Assembly (NCBI GenBank): GCA_024704765.1 | Contig: JAKMXF010000111.1 | Coordinates: 1,132,619-1,196,618, forward strand | Source of the DNA: Oopsacas minuta | Taxonomy: Eukaryota > Porifera > Hexactinellida > Lyssacinosida > Leucopsacidae | Reading direction: 5' to 3' | DNA length: 64,000 nt | Shown here: piece by piece, positions 18,539 to 28,622 of the stretch | How positions within the stretch are numbered: the first letter of the stretch is position 1 | Layout of the letters: every line of letters begins with the position of its first letter | Notes under the pieces: generated by a model | Seen by the model: only the letters and a program-made list of their open reading frames with translations | What the model was told of the DNA's origin: nothing | The model's database searches: none | Translations under genes and position numbers: made by a program

Positions 18539-21500
18539 CTATATCTGACTAACTTTCTTAGCAGGAAGAATAGACTTAGGAGCTGTGGGAGTAGTCTTAA
18601 GATCTGGAGTAGTAGAATCTGAAGTAAACTTTACTTTAGAAGGAGTTGGGATTACTGGAGTTGATTTAACTGGAGAAGTTAATATGTTCTGAGGAGCTCT
18701 AACTTCTGATGATGATGACGTAATGTTTGATATATCCGGTTTAGATTTGAGAATAGAAGGTAAGGGCTGTGAAGACTTATTATAATGAGATTGTAGTGAA
18801 TTAGCTATCCTGTCTATTAGGTCGAACTGATGCTCCCAGTCTGTATTGTATAGAAACGGTCTCAGGTCAAATCGGTTATCTTCTGGAGAATAATTCTCTG
18901 CATGATATGATGGAGTAAGTACTGTAGCTTTATGTCTGTTAATACTATAAGCTCTGAAGAAATGTTTAACCTTATCAGCTGTCTCTTTGGGTGTGTACTT
19001 GTGCTGCCATCTAGGTACTAGATTAGTAAACACTCCTACAGGACCACAATTCTTGATCTTCCTCTCGCGACCAATATCACCCAGTTCTTCATAGGTAAGT
19101 CCCATATCAGCTTCATCAGTTTGTGTGTATTCCTTTGTAATAGGTTCTAGCTCTGCTGTAGGATCAGCATTATACACACTCTTGAGAGAGGGATATTTGT
19201 CCTGTTTGGTGAGAATAAACCCCCTAAGGTCTATTTTGTTTATTCCCCCTATAGGATTAATATCTGCACTAGAACAATCGTATTTAGTGAGATATCCGAA
19301 CAGACACTCATCTACATTAGCAGATCCTAGTACCAGATAGGAGCCTCCCTTCCCAGCTGCCCAGGGACTCAGCTGAGCGAACATATATGCATACACCATT
19401 CTGGAGCGGGCCTGTATATTCTGCAGAGCTAGATTCTCAGATTTACTTCCCCCATGTGCTGAGAACTTAGGTTCTTTCTGAGTGACCTGTGAGAATCCTT
19501 CAACCAATGAATCTACAGTTTTATCTATATTAACTACTATGAATGTACTGCCGATATCACTAGACAAGTTCTTAGCTCTATCCTGTGTCTCTTGGGAAGA
19601 ATTCTTAGTAGCCATGTATAGTGTAGTCAGTAATTTACCACAAATATCCTTGGCATCAAGAGGGATATATTCTGAAGCAGGATCTCCAGTTATTATACGT
19701 TTCAGATCTCGTTGTACCCGTGTGTCTCCAGCCTGAAATGACTCGAATACTAATTCACACATATTAGCGATAATAACCGCAGTAGAAGAACTGTCGATAC
19801 CTCCACTTAGAGGCAGTAAGAACCCCCTCTGTCTGCTCCTACGTAAATAGTCCCAGCACCAACAAGCTGGTCCCATACCTATCTCCTCAGCAGGGGTGTG
19901 GTATTGTATTTGTATGGGAAGAGAGGGAGACAAGCTACATGAGGTTGATACAGAGAATGGTACATATATCTTGCTGTATAAATCAGAGGACAACGGTAGA
20001 CCTGTTGACTTGAGGTTACTACGAAATGACCTTATCTCATCTAAATTTATAGTGGAGGTTACAACTTCTATTTCTTCGAGAGAAAACTGAGAACCAATAG
20101 CAAGCAGTTCCCCATTGAGAAAAATCATAGAAGCTCCATCAAAGTACACTCTCTCTCCGTCACATCCTCTCGTGTTAGCGTACATATACACACACCCTGT
20201 CTTTAATGTAGCAGCCTGCATCAGACTATACCTGGTATTCAGTTTCCTCAACTGGTGATGACTAGAGCTACCATTTGTTATTATCTCAACACCTTGTGAA
20301 GTCATTGCTATATGTGGACTGTTAGAGTTGAATAGTTCTTGACATATCTCAGATCCTATACTGGTATCCTCGGTTATGAGGATTGCTGTGCCGAATGGAA
20401 CTCTGTGTTGTCCTGTTGCCTCTACCAGACTACCTAAAATTACAATTATATATACAAAATCTGTTACAGCAGAACTTGAAATTTAAAAAAGCCAATTCTA
20501 ATTCGGATGTTTTGAGAAACAAATAATATGGGAAAACATCGTGATGCAAGATTGCACTGAATGCACTCTCTCAAAGTATTGAAATAATTTATAGATATAA
20601 CACAGCTCTGTAAAAGACTTTAACCTCACGTCATCTCGCTAGAAATACTTAAATTAGCACATACGTCAAAGTATATTACCAAACAATACTATAAATGTTA
20701 AAGTTTTAAAGTCGGTGGTCTATTATAATTAGAAAGAATCTTAAAAATAGCTTAGGAATCCAATAAGATATCGAGGTTACTCTAAACTGCATATATAAGT
20801 GTTCACCAATAACTTAGAATATAACTGAATGTAAAACAGGCTTCAGTATAAATGAACAAACCATGCCTCAACTATGTTCGGAATTATTTCATAATGTCTG
20901 TAATCATAATCTTAACGAAAAGGCTGTCAAACATAATTCCGAATCTGTACAATACAAATTATACAATTGTTTATAGAATCTAATATTAAATCTTGCTTTT
21001 GTATTGTATTTTGTATTAGCTTAATACAATACAAAACAAAGAAATTTTTTGCATTACATATCTATTCAATACCTAGAATTTGCATAATTATTCGTATACT
21101 ACTGTACAGCATTGTTGTACTTTGCCCATAAGCGCAACTAGGCTCATGAGTCTAGGTTGGCAAAGATTACGTCACGCCAACCCGTCCCATACTTTGTAAC
21201 AGTTTTTGTATTATGGTGGGGTCAAAACTGGTTTATTACTCGAGATCCAGGGTGGACACGTGTCTACAAAAAATGGCCTTGTTGCATGCAAAAGTTGCAT
21301 CATGTATGCTAGATGTTTGTTAACTTACTTGGTAGAATGAACTCATCCATATGAGGGTGTTGTGCCCAAGAAGAGAACCACCTGCCCTCCCTGTAGTTCC
21401 CAGCAATAGCTAGGCTAGTCTTAGGACGGATGAGTAGGATCTTTCCGTTAAGAAATATAACTCTACAGTTGTAGTTAGTACCTGCATGCATCACGGGCAT

Positions 21501-21761
21501 ACCTACGTCACAAATGACATCATAACACACCTTACTCTTGAGTAGACGCGCTAACACATCATACGAATGGTTATAAGTGTCAGCTTCTAAAAAGTGGTCA
21601 TCACAGCTATACCCAGTGACTTCTAACTCAGGACCTAGTCGATATCTAGCTCCCCTCTCCTTAGCTATCCTGATACTCTCATGAATACGCTGGAAGTTCC
21701 CCTCGAAGTCTAGTACCCATTGATTTAGAGTACAGGTTGCTAGCACAGTTCGCTTCAGCAT
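18539..21761 (-). CDS. NADSYN1: Glutamine-dependent NAD+ synthetase, two exons, extended C-terminus
   Basis: Exons 21761-21329 and 20433-18539 join in frame across an 895-base GT-AG intron to give 775 residues (human 706). Residues about 5-270 are the glutaminase (nitrilase) domain, with Glu in [10 protein letters not shown], Lys in RPKTSLA and nucleophile Cys175 in GSEICQELF. The synthetase domain has the ATP pyrophosphatase loop [12 protein letters not shown] and [12 protein letters not shown]. The enzyme converts nicotinate adenine dinucleotide to NAD+ using ammonia from glutamine. The core ends after [12 protein letters not shown]; a Ser/Thr/Pro/Lys-rich tail of about 80 residues follows that human NADSYN1 lacks. 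Confidence 0.93.
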
Positions 21762-22240
21762 AATACTGTATCTGAATTAGCTAGTATCTACCAAATGGAA
21801 TATTGCATTTAGCATCTGAAATATGTGTGTGTGTATGTGTGTATACAGACATATAGGTACCATACCTCCATGTACCCAGGTTCAGTTATGACAGTAAATT
21901 AAGCCTATCAACAAATTTTAGTAAAGCCTATATAACCACAAGCTAGCACAAGAGACCGCGGTAATAATTCGATAAAACCGATGAAATAATGTTACTTTGA
22001 CCGGTTGGGACCATATTTGCACTATTTCAGACTTGTAGGTTCGTATGTATTTCGATGTCCTGTGTTCAATGTAACAGAGTTGACATTAGTTGTACCCATT
22101 GCTACTGCTGATAGCGTATATTTAGCAGAAAAATAATCTAGTATTGCGTTATCAGGTGGATTAATAATTCCCACAATTGTATGTATTGTTAAGAGATAAT
22201 TAAGATATTATTAATATCGTATTGTGAGTGTGATACTACA
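21762..22240. other. Intergenic between NADSYN1 and NDUFA6
   Basis: A short GT-rich stretch lies at about 21822-21842. An old copy of the CAGTCAACTC-type MITE is suggested at about 21930-22090 by ACTTTGACCGGTTGGGACCAT, which matches the element at 30.6 kb. No gene is seen. Confidence 0.45.
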
Positions 22241-22615
22241 TCACAGGTTCTTCATTCCCTGATTGAATCTATCCATAAACTTCGTAAGTGGTTTCCTCTT
22301 AGTATCCTGGAAATATCTCAGTATGTGTGTCCTCTGCTTCCAAACTAAAACACACTCGTCTAACTCTTGACGTCCTTTGAACACCAACAGATCGATAGCT
22401 CGCGGATCTCGAACATGAGCATTCTCAAGAAATTTCTCTCTCAGCTTAGCTACACACTGAGCTCTATTGTACTCAAGTGTGAAGTTCTCCTGGATTCGTG
22501 GAATTTCACGAATCCACATTCGATACAATCTTATTACCAGTTTTCTAGCACTAGGCAGATCCACTGAGGCAATAGGCTTTGCGACCTTCGTGAAATGAGT
22601 CAGACCAGAACTCAT
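22241..22615 (-). CDS. NDUFA6: NADH dehydrogenase 1 alpha subcomplex subunit 6 (LYR protein)
   Basis: 124 residues, close to human NDUFA6 (128). The LYR tripeptide motif reads LYRMWIREIP (about 29-38). ENAHVRDPRAIDLLVFKG and VWKQRTHILRYF match the conserved centre and C-terminus of the family. NDUFA6 is an accessory subunit of mitochondrial complex I that holds the acyl-carrier protein NDUFAB1 on the matrix arm. Single exon, complete. Confidence 0.92.
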   Translation of the reverse strand: MSSGLTHFTKVAKPIASVDLPSARKLVIRLYRMWIREIPRIQENFTLEYNRAQCVAKLREKFLENAHVRDPRAIDLLVFKGRQELDECVLVWKQRTHILRYFQDTKRKPLTKFMDRFNQGMKNL

Positions 22616-23711
22616 TAGTGCAAGTTATTTATCTAGGGTGGTAAGAATATCGGAAATTTGCCAAGAGGCTATTTCCTATGTAATTATAATCTCTATCTAA
22701 GTTAAGTAAAGTGATATTTCTCCAAATATTCAGAGATTACACCCTTAACTACTTTTTTTGCAATTTTGAGCATATTAAATGGACGAATATTTGAGATATA
22801 ACCATTCAAAGTGGTTGAATTGTGGCATAATTAGTTTATGAATTATTAATGAAGTTACACATTGTATTACATTATGCTCTCAAAAGCAAATCTTGCCAAA
22901 ATTGTCAATCGTATAGTCTAAAAAATTTGGGTAGAGTTCATAAGAAGTAATTCAAGAAAAGTCCTGAGGTCATCTGGTAATATGTTCTGTATCACATGGC
23001 ATTAGTAGTTATGCGTGTCAGGTATAAATGCTAGGTGGTTGCATTGCATAAGCTTGGTTTAAAATAGATTCTAGATAATTATTGTCATGTGCTGAATATA
23101 TACAGACACAATTCTAATTATACACATTTGTAGCTACAGCATTTATTGATAATAATAACATTACTTAATGACTGAATTGCAAATTAAAATTATTAAAACA
23201 CGTGCTAGAGAAACATAGGTTCTACATCCATTTTACTTAATCCGTAGGATAAGTATATGGAAATTTACAAATTATCGCAATATCATCGCAATAACTTCCA
23301 AAATAATGATTATGTAGATCTGCATATTAAAATGACGTACATCCAATTGAATATCCATGAAGGAGATTGATCTTCGAAACACGATTATGAAATGAAGAAG
23401 ATTCACAGACTCAAAATGCTCACCCCTAGCGAAAAAAAATTAACCCAATATTTTTAAGATCAAAGTATTATTATTATTTAATTATAATTATATGTCAACA
23501 AGCATTCCATAAAGCATCATGAAAATACAGTGTTAGAATTGAGTAAATAATAAAACATATATATACCAATAGACATGACGTCACTAGTATAAAATGGTAC
23601 TCTATGGTACTATGACATTACAACACTACTACACTGATACAATTAATATGTATGTATTACTCTAGCAGGTCAGTAGGATAATTTACAGCTATATTTAGTT
23701 ATATTGCATCT
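22616..23711. other. Intergenic, 1.1 kb, nothing recognised
   Basis: AT-rich; includes the 3' flank of RAB7 and the 5' flank of NDUFA6. No open frame, RNA gene or clear terminal-repeat element was found. Confidence 0.5.
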
Positions 23712-24329
23712 TTAGGTGCAACAGCCGGACTTATCCTTGGCTGGTTCTGGTTGGATAGGAATGTTAGGTTCTAGCCCGATGTCACAGGAAGTCTTAGCGT
23801 CTTGTTCTAAAGCTTTTCTGGCAATAGCTTGGAAAGCTTGTTCCACGTTGATAGCCTCCTTAGCACTGGTTTCGAAGTAAGGAATGTTGTTCTTAGTCTC
23901 ACACCAGCCCTGAGCACGTCTGGTGGGTACTGCTCGGTTCTCTAGATCCACTTTGTTGCCTAGAACTACAAAGGGGAAGTTCTCAGGATCCCTGGGGCTA
24001 GCTTGAATCAAGAACTCATCTCTCCAGGAGTCGAGAGTCTTGAATGTGTTAGGTTGTGTTACGTCATATACAAGTACACAGCAGTCTGCACCACGATAAA
24101 AAGCCACACCCAGAGACTGGAACCGCTCCTGTCCAGCTGTATCCCAAATCTGCATAGTAACTAGACGGTCATCAATCATAACCTCCTTAGTGAGGAAATC
24201 AGCTCCTATTGTTGCCTTATACTGAGTAGTGAATCTCTTGTTCACGTATTGGTTCATCAGTGAGGTCTTACCTACACCTGAATCTCCTAATATGATTACC
24301 TTTAAAAGAACCTTTCTTCTTGCAGACAT
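23712..24329 (-). CDS. RAB7A: Rab7 small GTPase
   Basis: 205 residues (human RAB7A 207), single exon. The P-loop is GDSGVGKTS (about 15-23), switch I contains [13 protein letters not shown], switch II is [13 protein letters not shown], and guanine-specificity motifs are NKVD and ETSAKE. The switch sequences are those of Rab7. Rab7 controls late endosome-to-lysosome and autophagosome maturation from the cytosolic face of these membranes. The C-terminus is SGCCT rather than the CxC of vertebrate RAB7A. Two Cys remain for geranylgeranylation, followed by one extra residue. Confidence 0.95.
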   Translation of the reverse strand: MSARRKVLLKVIILGDSGVGKTSLMNQYVNKRFTTQYKATIGADFLTKEVMIDDRLVTMQIWDTAGQERFQSLGVAFYRGADCCVLVYDVTQPNTFKTLDSWRDEFLIQASPRDPENFPFVVLGNKVDLENRAVPTRRAQGWCETKNNIPYFETSAKEAINVEQAFQAIARKALEQDAKTSCDIGLEPNIPIQPEPAKDKSGCCT

Positions 24330-25140
24330 TATGTATTAGTTTAGCTAGTGAATGTAATTAACTGAGGAATAATTATTAAATAATATAATTCAAGATATAT
24401 ATATAATCCATAAGCTAAGGTATGTAGCTTGCATAGATGTACTGCATACAGATATAAATGCAAAGCCTAAACATAGATATTGAATTTTGTAAAGTTTCTT
24501 ATTATTGAATTAATGTAAGGGAATCTAGTGATGGAGGAGGTAAATAGCCAGACATTTCATTACATATGTATAACCACCATGTTCCTAAATTAGATAAAGG
24601 CTCTTAGACAGAGCGAACATTGTATATATTTATGTAATCAGTGAGTGTTTAAGGGAGTATATGGCGTTTCACAGATAAATAATTTGGTAGAAATATTTTA
24701 GCTTTTAAGTTGGATCCAGTGGGATAGACAGGGTGGAGCAAACACATTGGTACATATTTGTGATGTATATAATATTATTTATATATATTTAGACTATAAC
24801 AAGTAAATACAGCGTATCTATTAGTCATCGTATATTGCATGAATTTTCCTTGATAAAACACGAATTGCTAATATTCGAACACCCTTGAAGATAGTTTCTT
24901 AAGAATACTCAAAGGTATAATGAGACGATGTGTTAGTGTGATTCGAATTATATATTGTAAATTTCTACATATAAACATTTAATAATTAAAGTGGTCTTAT
25001 GGTATTTACACACCTAGGAAAGTTCAAAAAATCTGTTAAACGATTAAGGTCGTATGGATGTAAGCTACTAGTTTGTTTTCTAATTGGATAAGAATAAAAT
25101 TAATATATTAAAACATTAAAATTGAGAAACAAACATGAAC
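24330..25140. other. Intergenic, 0.8 kb
   Basis: Mainly AT-rich RAB7 5' flank. A possible small terminal exon of the neighbouring unrecognised gene (24986-25079, 30 codons to a stop, with a good AG in front) is discussed under findings. Nothing else is seen. Confidence 0.4.
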
Positions 25141-25743
25141 TTACATGATGATATTCACATAAGTGACTTGTCTAGGAGACAGAGAAGAGACAGGTTGTGA
25201 GGCTGTAGTTTGACGTGACGTGACGTGTCTGGAGTAGAGAGCACGCATAGGTGAAGGGATATTATTACGTGATGCATAGGAGGAGAGAGAAGAACGAGCT
25301 AAGATGTCATGCTGTAGGAGACGCTGTGTTTCGTATGGGGTGTCTGAGTATCTAAGAGGGAGAGGAGAGCCCTTCAGATTACGAGAGTATCGGTTTGAAG
25401 TGTTGGATGCATGGAGGATATATGGAATGTGTTTTGATGTGAGCAGCTCAGGGGTGGGAGGTAAGGGGACAGATGAACCAACAGGATCCCCTTTCATGTA
25501 AAGCTTCGTACCTCTCGTACCTTCCATATCTGACATTGCTTTGAGCATTAGTTTATCGTATACTCGCTGAGTCCTGTTTTGTGAATACCATTTCTGGTGA
25601 GACGTCGGTTTTTCTACCTGGATTTGTCCGTATTTGGGTGCCACACGCGGTTTCCTTATTGACACAAGTCGCCCAGTATTCTCCGGCTTTTTCAAATACG
25701 CTGTGTTGATGAAATAGCAAGGAAACGTCCCTCCCAGGTACAT
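25141..25743 (-). CDS. Unrecognised basic protein, 200 aa
   Basis: One open frame with ATG at 25743. The protein is Ser/Arg/Pro/Tyr-rich with no hydrophobic segment and no recognised domain. The N-terminal half has a KPRVAPKYGQIQVEKP segment and RTQRVYDKLMLKAM. The C-terminal half is disordered with several SxxSRxxS patterns. The composition resembles small cytoskeletal or axonemal proteins, but no family is assigned. The stop overlaps a consensus donor (ATCAT|GTAAGT), so the last exon may extend downstream. An AG lies just before the ATG. Confidence 0.5.
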   Translation of the reverse strand: MYLGGTFPCYFINTAYLKKPENTGRLVSIRKPRVAPKYGQIQVEKPTSHQKWYSQNRTQRVYDKLMLKAMSDMEGTRGTKLYMKGDPVGSSVPLPPTPELLTSKHIPYILHASNTSNRYSRNLKGSPLPLRYSDTPYETQRLLQHDILARSSLSSYASRNNIPSPMRALYSRHVTSRQTTASQPVSSLSPRQVTYVNIIM

Positions 25744-25763
25744 TCTAACGCCAAATTCATAAG

Positions 25764-26009
25764 TTATAATAAAGATTGAATAATTTCAAGACACTCATTA
25801 GCCTGTGCATAATACGAAGAAGATACAACAAATAATCGATTGCCAGAAGGAAGCATAAACGGTAAATGTACTGGTGCAGGATTCGATGAACAGATATATG
25901 CCTTCCAAATTTGATTATAACATTGAGTTGTAATTGAAAGCATTAGTTTTATGCCTAATTGAAGAGCATACAAAATTTTGTGGGCAGAGATAGCTATATT
26001 GTATTTCAT
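25764..26009 (-). CDS. Unrecognised 81-aa open frame, possible exon
   Basis: The translation has mixed, protein-like composition (for example LGIKLMLSITTQCYNQIW and VHLPFMLPSGNRLFVVSSS), unlike the surrounding AT noise. A TTTCAG acceptor sits at about 26020 just upstream and the frame is open from it, so this could be the last exon of a small gene starting near 26.1-26.3 kb. I could not find a matching first exon and do not recognise the family. Confidence 0.35.
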   Translation of the reverse strand: MKYNIAISAHKILYALQLGIKLMLSITTQCYNQIWKAYICSSNPAPVHLPFMLPSGNRLFVVSSSYYAQANECLEIIQSLL

Positions 26010-26336
26010 TCTTATAGTGGCTGAAATAAGACATTATGTAAATGTGCAACCCCGTGATGCTGGGGGTAAGACTTTATAAACATGTGCTCTTGTTGACCAG
26101 AGAGTAGGTTACATAGTGAAATAACACTATCATAGTCTATGTAAGTTGTATCTATTAATGTGCTAATCTTAATACCTCATATTTGTATTCGGAATATCAC
26201 ATCCGGTTAATATTCTCATACAATTACGCAATATTGTAGGCGTATGTGGTTATGTTTCTATAATAGAAACGTCTTATAAAAAGCGAGAAACTGTAGAAGA
26301 GAAAGCAGCAATCTCTCCAGCTGCACTACACTCAAT

Positions 26337-28085
26337 ATGCTGGGGATTCTGAACCAATTCCATAGAAGGCCAATCTGTACATTCATTTTCAGAAATGGAA
26401 TCGCAATGCAAACACGAGATCTGTTAGCGAGTGATGAAAAGAACAGAAAAATAATTTCAGATAATAATATCAAGGATTCGATGCGTAAAAAGCAATTTAG
26501 TGAGATACTACGAGGATGGTTCGTATACAAATTATTCACATTTGATAAACTCGTAGAGAACAGTGATAACCTCACGAAGATTGCACAGAAAGTATTTGGC
26601 GCAAAATTATTCGAGAAGTTATTGAAAATGACCATATATGGTCATTTCGTAGCAGGTGAAGAGAAGAGTGAAGTAATGCAGTGTATATCTAAGCTCAGAG
26701 AAGGAGGTATCAAATGTGTGTTGGATTATTCTGCAGAAGAAGATGTATTAGATGAAGACAAGGTTTCACATGAGATTAGAGCTAAATTAAAGGTAGAATT
26801 TACGAGCTCTGGTCTGACTGAGGAAGATTTACAATCTTCTACAAAAGAGTTTCGAACCACTGAACAAGCTGGCGTATCTGTGAAGCAAGCTTCAGCAAGA
26901 ACATATTTCTACGAAAATGAAATAAAATGTGATAAAAACCGCGATATATTTATGGAATGCATCCGTCTGGCTGCAGCAAGCACTGAAAAGGGCAAAGGCT
27001 TCGCTGCCCTAAAAATAACAGCTCTCAGTAACCCAAATATGTTGCTAAAATTCAGCGAAAAATTTAAGTTGAGGCAGGATCTATTTTTCAAACTAGCAAC
27101 TGATAAAAACAGCAATTCTCTATATAGCCAACCAGCTCTCATAAGTCAAGAATCTTTCTCCAAAGGATTAGCTGACTTAGGTTTCACTATAACACAACAA
27201 ACTCAACAGGATATGTTTTCACAGCTAAAATATGAAAATGCATCTACCATTAATACGGGGATATGGCAAGACCTATATACAGAGGATACTGAACTGTATG
27301 AACTAATGAAATCACAGGAGAGTACCAAACACTATGCACCAGTTCTCAGACCTGTCAGAAAGGTAGAATATGGAAGAGCTATCGAGAGACTAATCACTCT
27401 AGCAGAATACAGTAAAGCTCTAAAGGTTAGATTAATGATAGATGCAGAACAATCCTATTTCCAGGATGCTATCAATTACATTACAGTACATTACCTTATG
27501 CCGAAATACAACCAGCAATTTCCTACCATATTCAATACGCATCAGTGCTATCTACGTAGATCCTACGAAAATGTACTCAATGACATAGAATACGCAGAGA
27601 TACGAGGGTTCAAATACGGTCTGAAGTTAGTCCGAGGAGCCTACATGGGCCAGGAGAGAACACGGTCTAGAGAGCTGAACTATCCTGATCCAATACTACC
27701 TAACATAGAAGCTACACACGAAATGTATCACACAGTGATGGAAATATGTTTGAATAAAGTTAAATTGAGGTTAGTCAATTTAATGATTGCGTCACATAAT
27801 AAGGATTCTGTTGAGAGAGCAGTTGAATTAATGAGGGATCTCTCAATATCCCCAAAAGATGGTGTAGCATTCGGACAGTTGCTTGGTATGTGTGACTATA
27901 TAAGTTTTCCTCTCGCACAATCAGGGTATCAAGTGTACAAATACACGCCTTATGGTCCTATTAAAGAGGTGATACCCTATCTAGCGAGACGAGCATTAGA
28001 GAACAGAGGGCTACTGAAAGGAGCTGATTTTGAGAGGAAAGTATTAGGAGAGGAGCTGAAACGTAGATTATTCACATGGTCTTAA
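26337..28085 (+). CDS. PRODH: Proline dehydrogenase
   Basis: 582 residues in one exon (human PRODH 600). The FAD-binding TIM-barrel is recognisable: GHFVAGEE, MIDAEQSYFQDAI, FNTHQCYLRR, GLKLVRGAYMGQER, LMIASHNKDSVERAV, FGQLLGMCDYISF and the C-terminal YKYTPYGPIKEVIPYLARRA. These cover the flavin- and proline-binding segments. The enzyme sits on the inner mitochondrial membrane and oxidises proline to pyrroline-5-carboxylate. The first residues (MLGILNQFHRRPICTFIFRNG) look like a mitochondrial presequence. Divergent from the small unrecognised ORF at 25.8-26.0 kb. Confidence 0.93.
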   Translation: MLGILNQFHRRPICTFIFRNGIAMQTRDLLASDEKNRKIISDNNIKDSMRKKQFSEILRGWFVYKLFTFDKLVENSDNLTKIAQKVFGAKLFEKLLKMTIYGHFVAGEEKSEVMQCISKLREGGIKCVLDYSAEEDVLDEDKVSHEIRAKLKVEFTSSGLTEEDLQSSTKEFRTTEQAGVSVKQASARTYFYENEIKCDKNRDIFMECIRLAAASTEKGKGFAALKITALSNPNMLLKFSEKFKLRQDLFFKLATDKNSNSLYSQPALISQESFSKGLADLGFTITQQTQQDMFSQLKYENASTINTGIWQDLYTEDTELYELMKSQESTKHYAPVLRPVRKVEYGRAIERLITLAEYSKALKVRLMIDAEQSYFQDAINYITVHYLMPKYNQQFPTIFNTHQCYLRRSYENVLNDIEYAEIRGFKYGLKLVRGAYMGQERTRSRELNYPDPILPNIEATHEMYHTVMEICLNKVKLRLVNLMIASHNKDSVERAVELMRDLSISPKDGVAFGQLLGMCDYISFPLAQSGYQVYKYTPYGPIKEVIPYLARRALENRGLLKGADFERKVLGEELKRRLFTWS

Positions 28086-28622
28086 TTATTAATGCTTAAC
28101 ATATATAATATAATGTATTATGTAATATCATATCTCATATAATAATCTATTATTCTGCATACGTACACATTAATTCCAGGATGTGATTGTCATTGTATGG
28201 TACAGAATATATCAAATACAGTATTTCCCTGAATAAGCATTGGGGGTTAAAAACGCTCCAAGACTTGTGAATAAAAGTTTATCGCCATAGAAGGATTTTT
28301 CGATGAAATTTACACTTCACTATGCGGCAAATTTGGATAATAATTTTCGCAAAAGAAGTAATTCAAAAATCGAAAAATTATTTAAACCAAAAACTGCGGA
28401 TGAAAATTATAAGAGCCGGGGCGATCATTCAGAGCAATACTACAACTACTGGATGTCATTGCCATTAAGATAGTAATAAACTCACTTGAGAGGAATAGCT
28501 ATGAATTAGTACATCTTTCCTTCACCAACTGTAATACCTGTGCTTAGCTGATATGAGTAGAAATTCAATATATCCCCTTAAACATAATGACCAAAATATC
28601 AAATAACAGATCAAGTTATAAT
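28086..28622. other. Intergenic with a MITE
   Basis: PRODH and the XPR1-like gene converge here, so both 3' ends lie in it. The 28219-28443 element fills nearly half. No other gene is seen. Confidence 0.5.
28219..28443. mobile_element. About 225-bp MITE (CAGTATTTCCCTGAATAAGC ends)
   Basis: The left end is CAGTATTTCCCTGAATAAGC. The right end reads, on the minus strand, TAGTATTGCTCTGAATGATC. These are imperfect inverted repeats of about 20 bp. No coding capacity. Confidence 0.55.
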
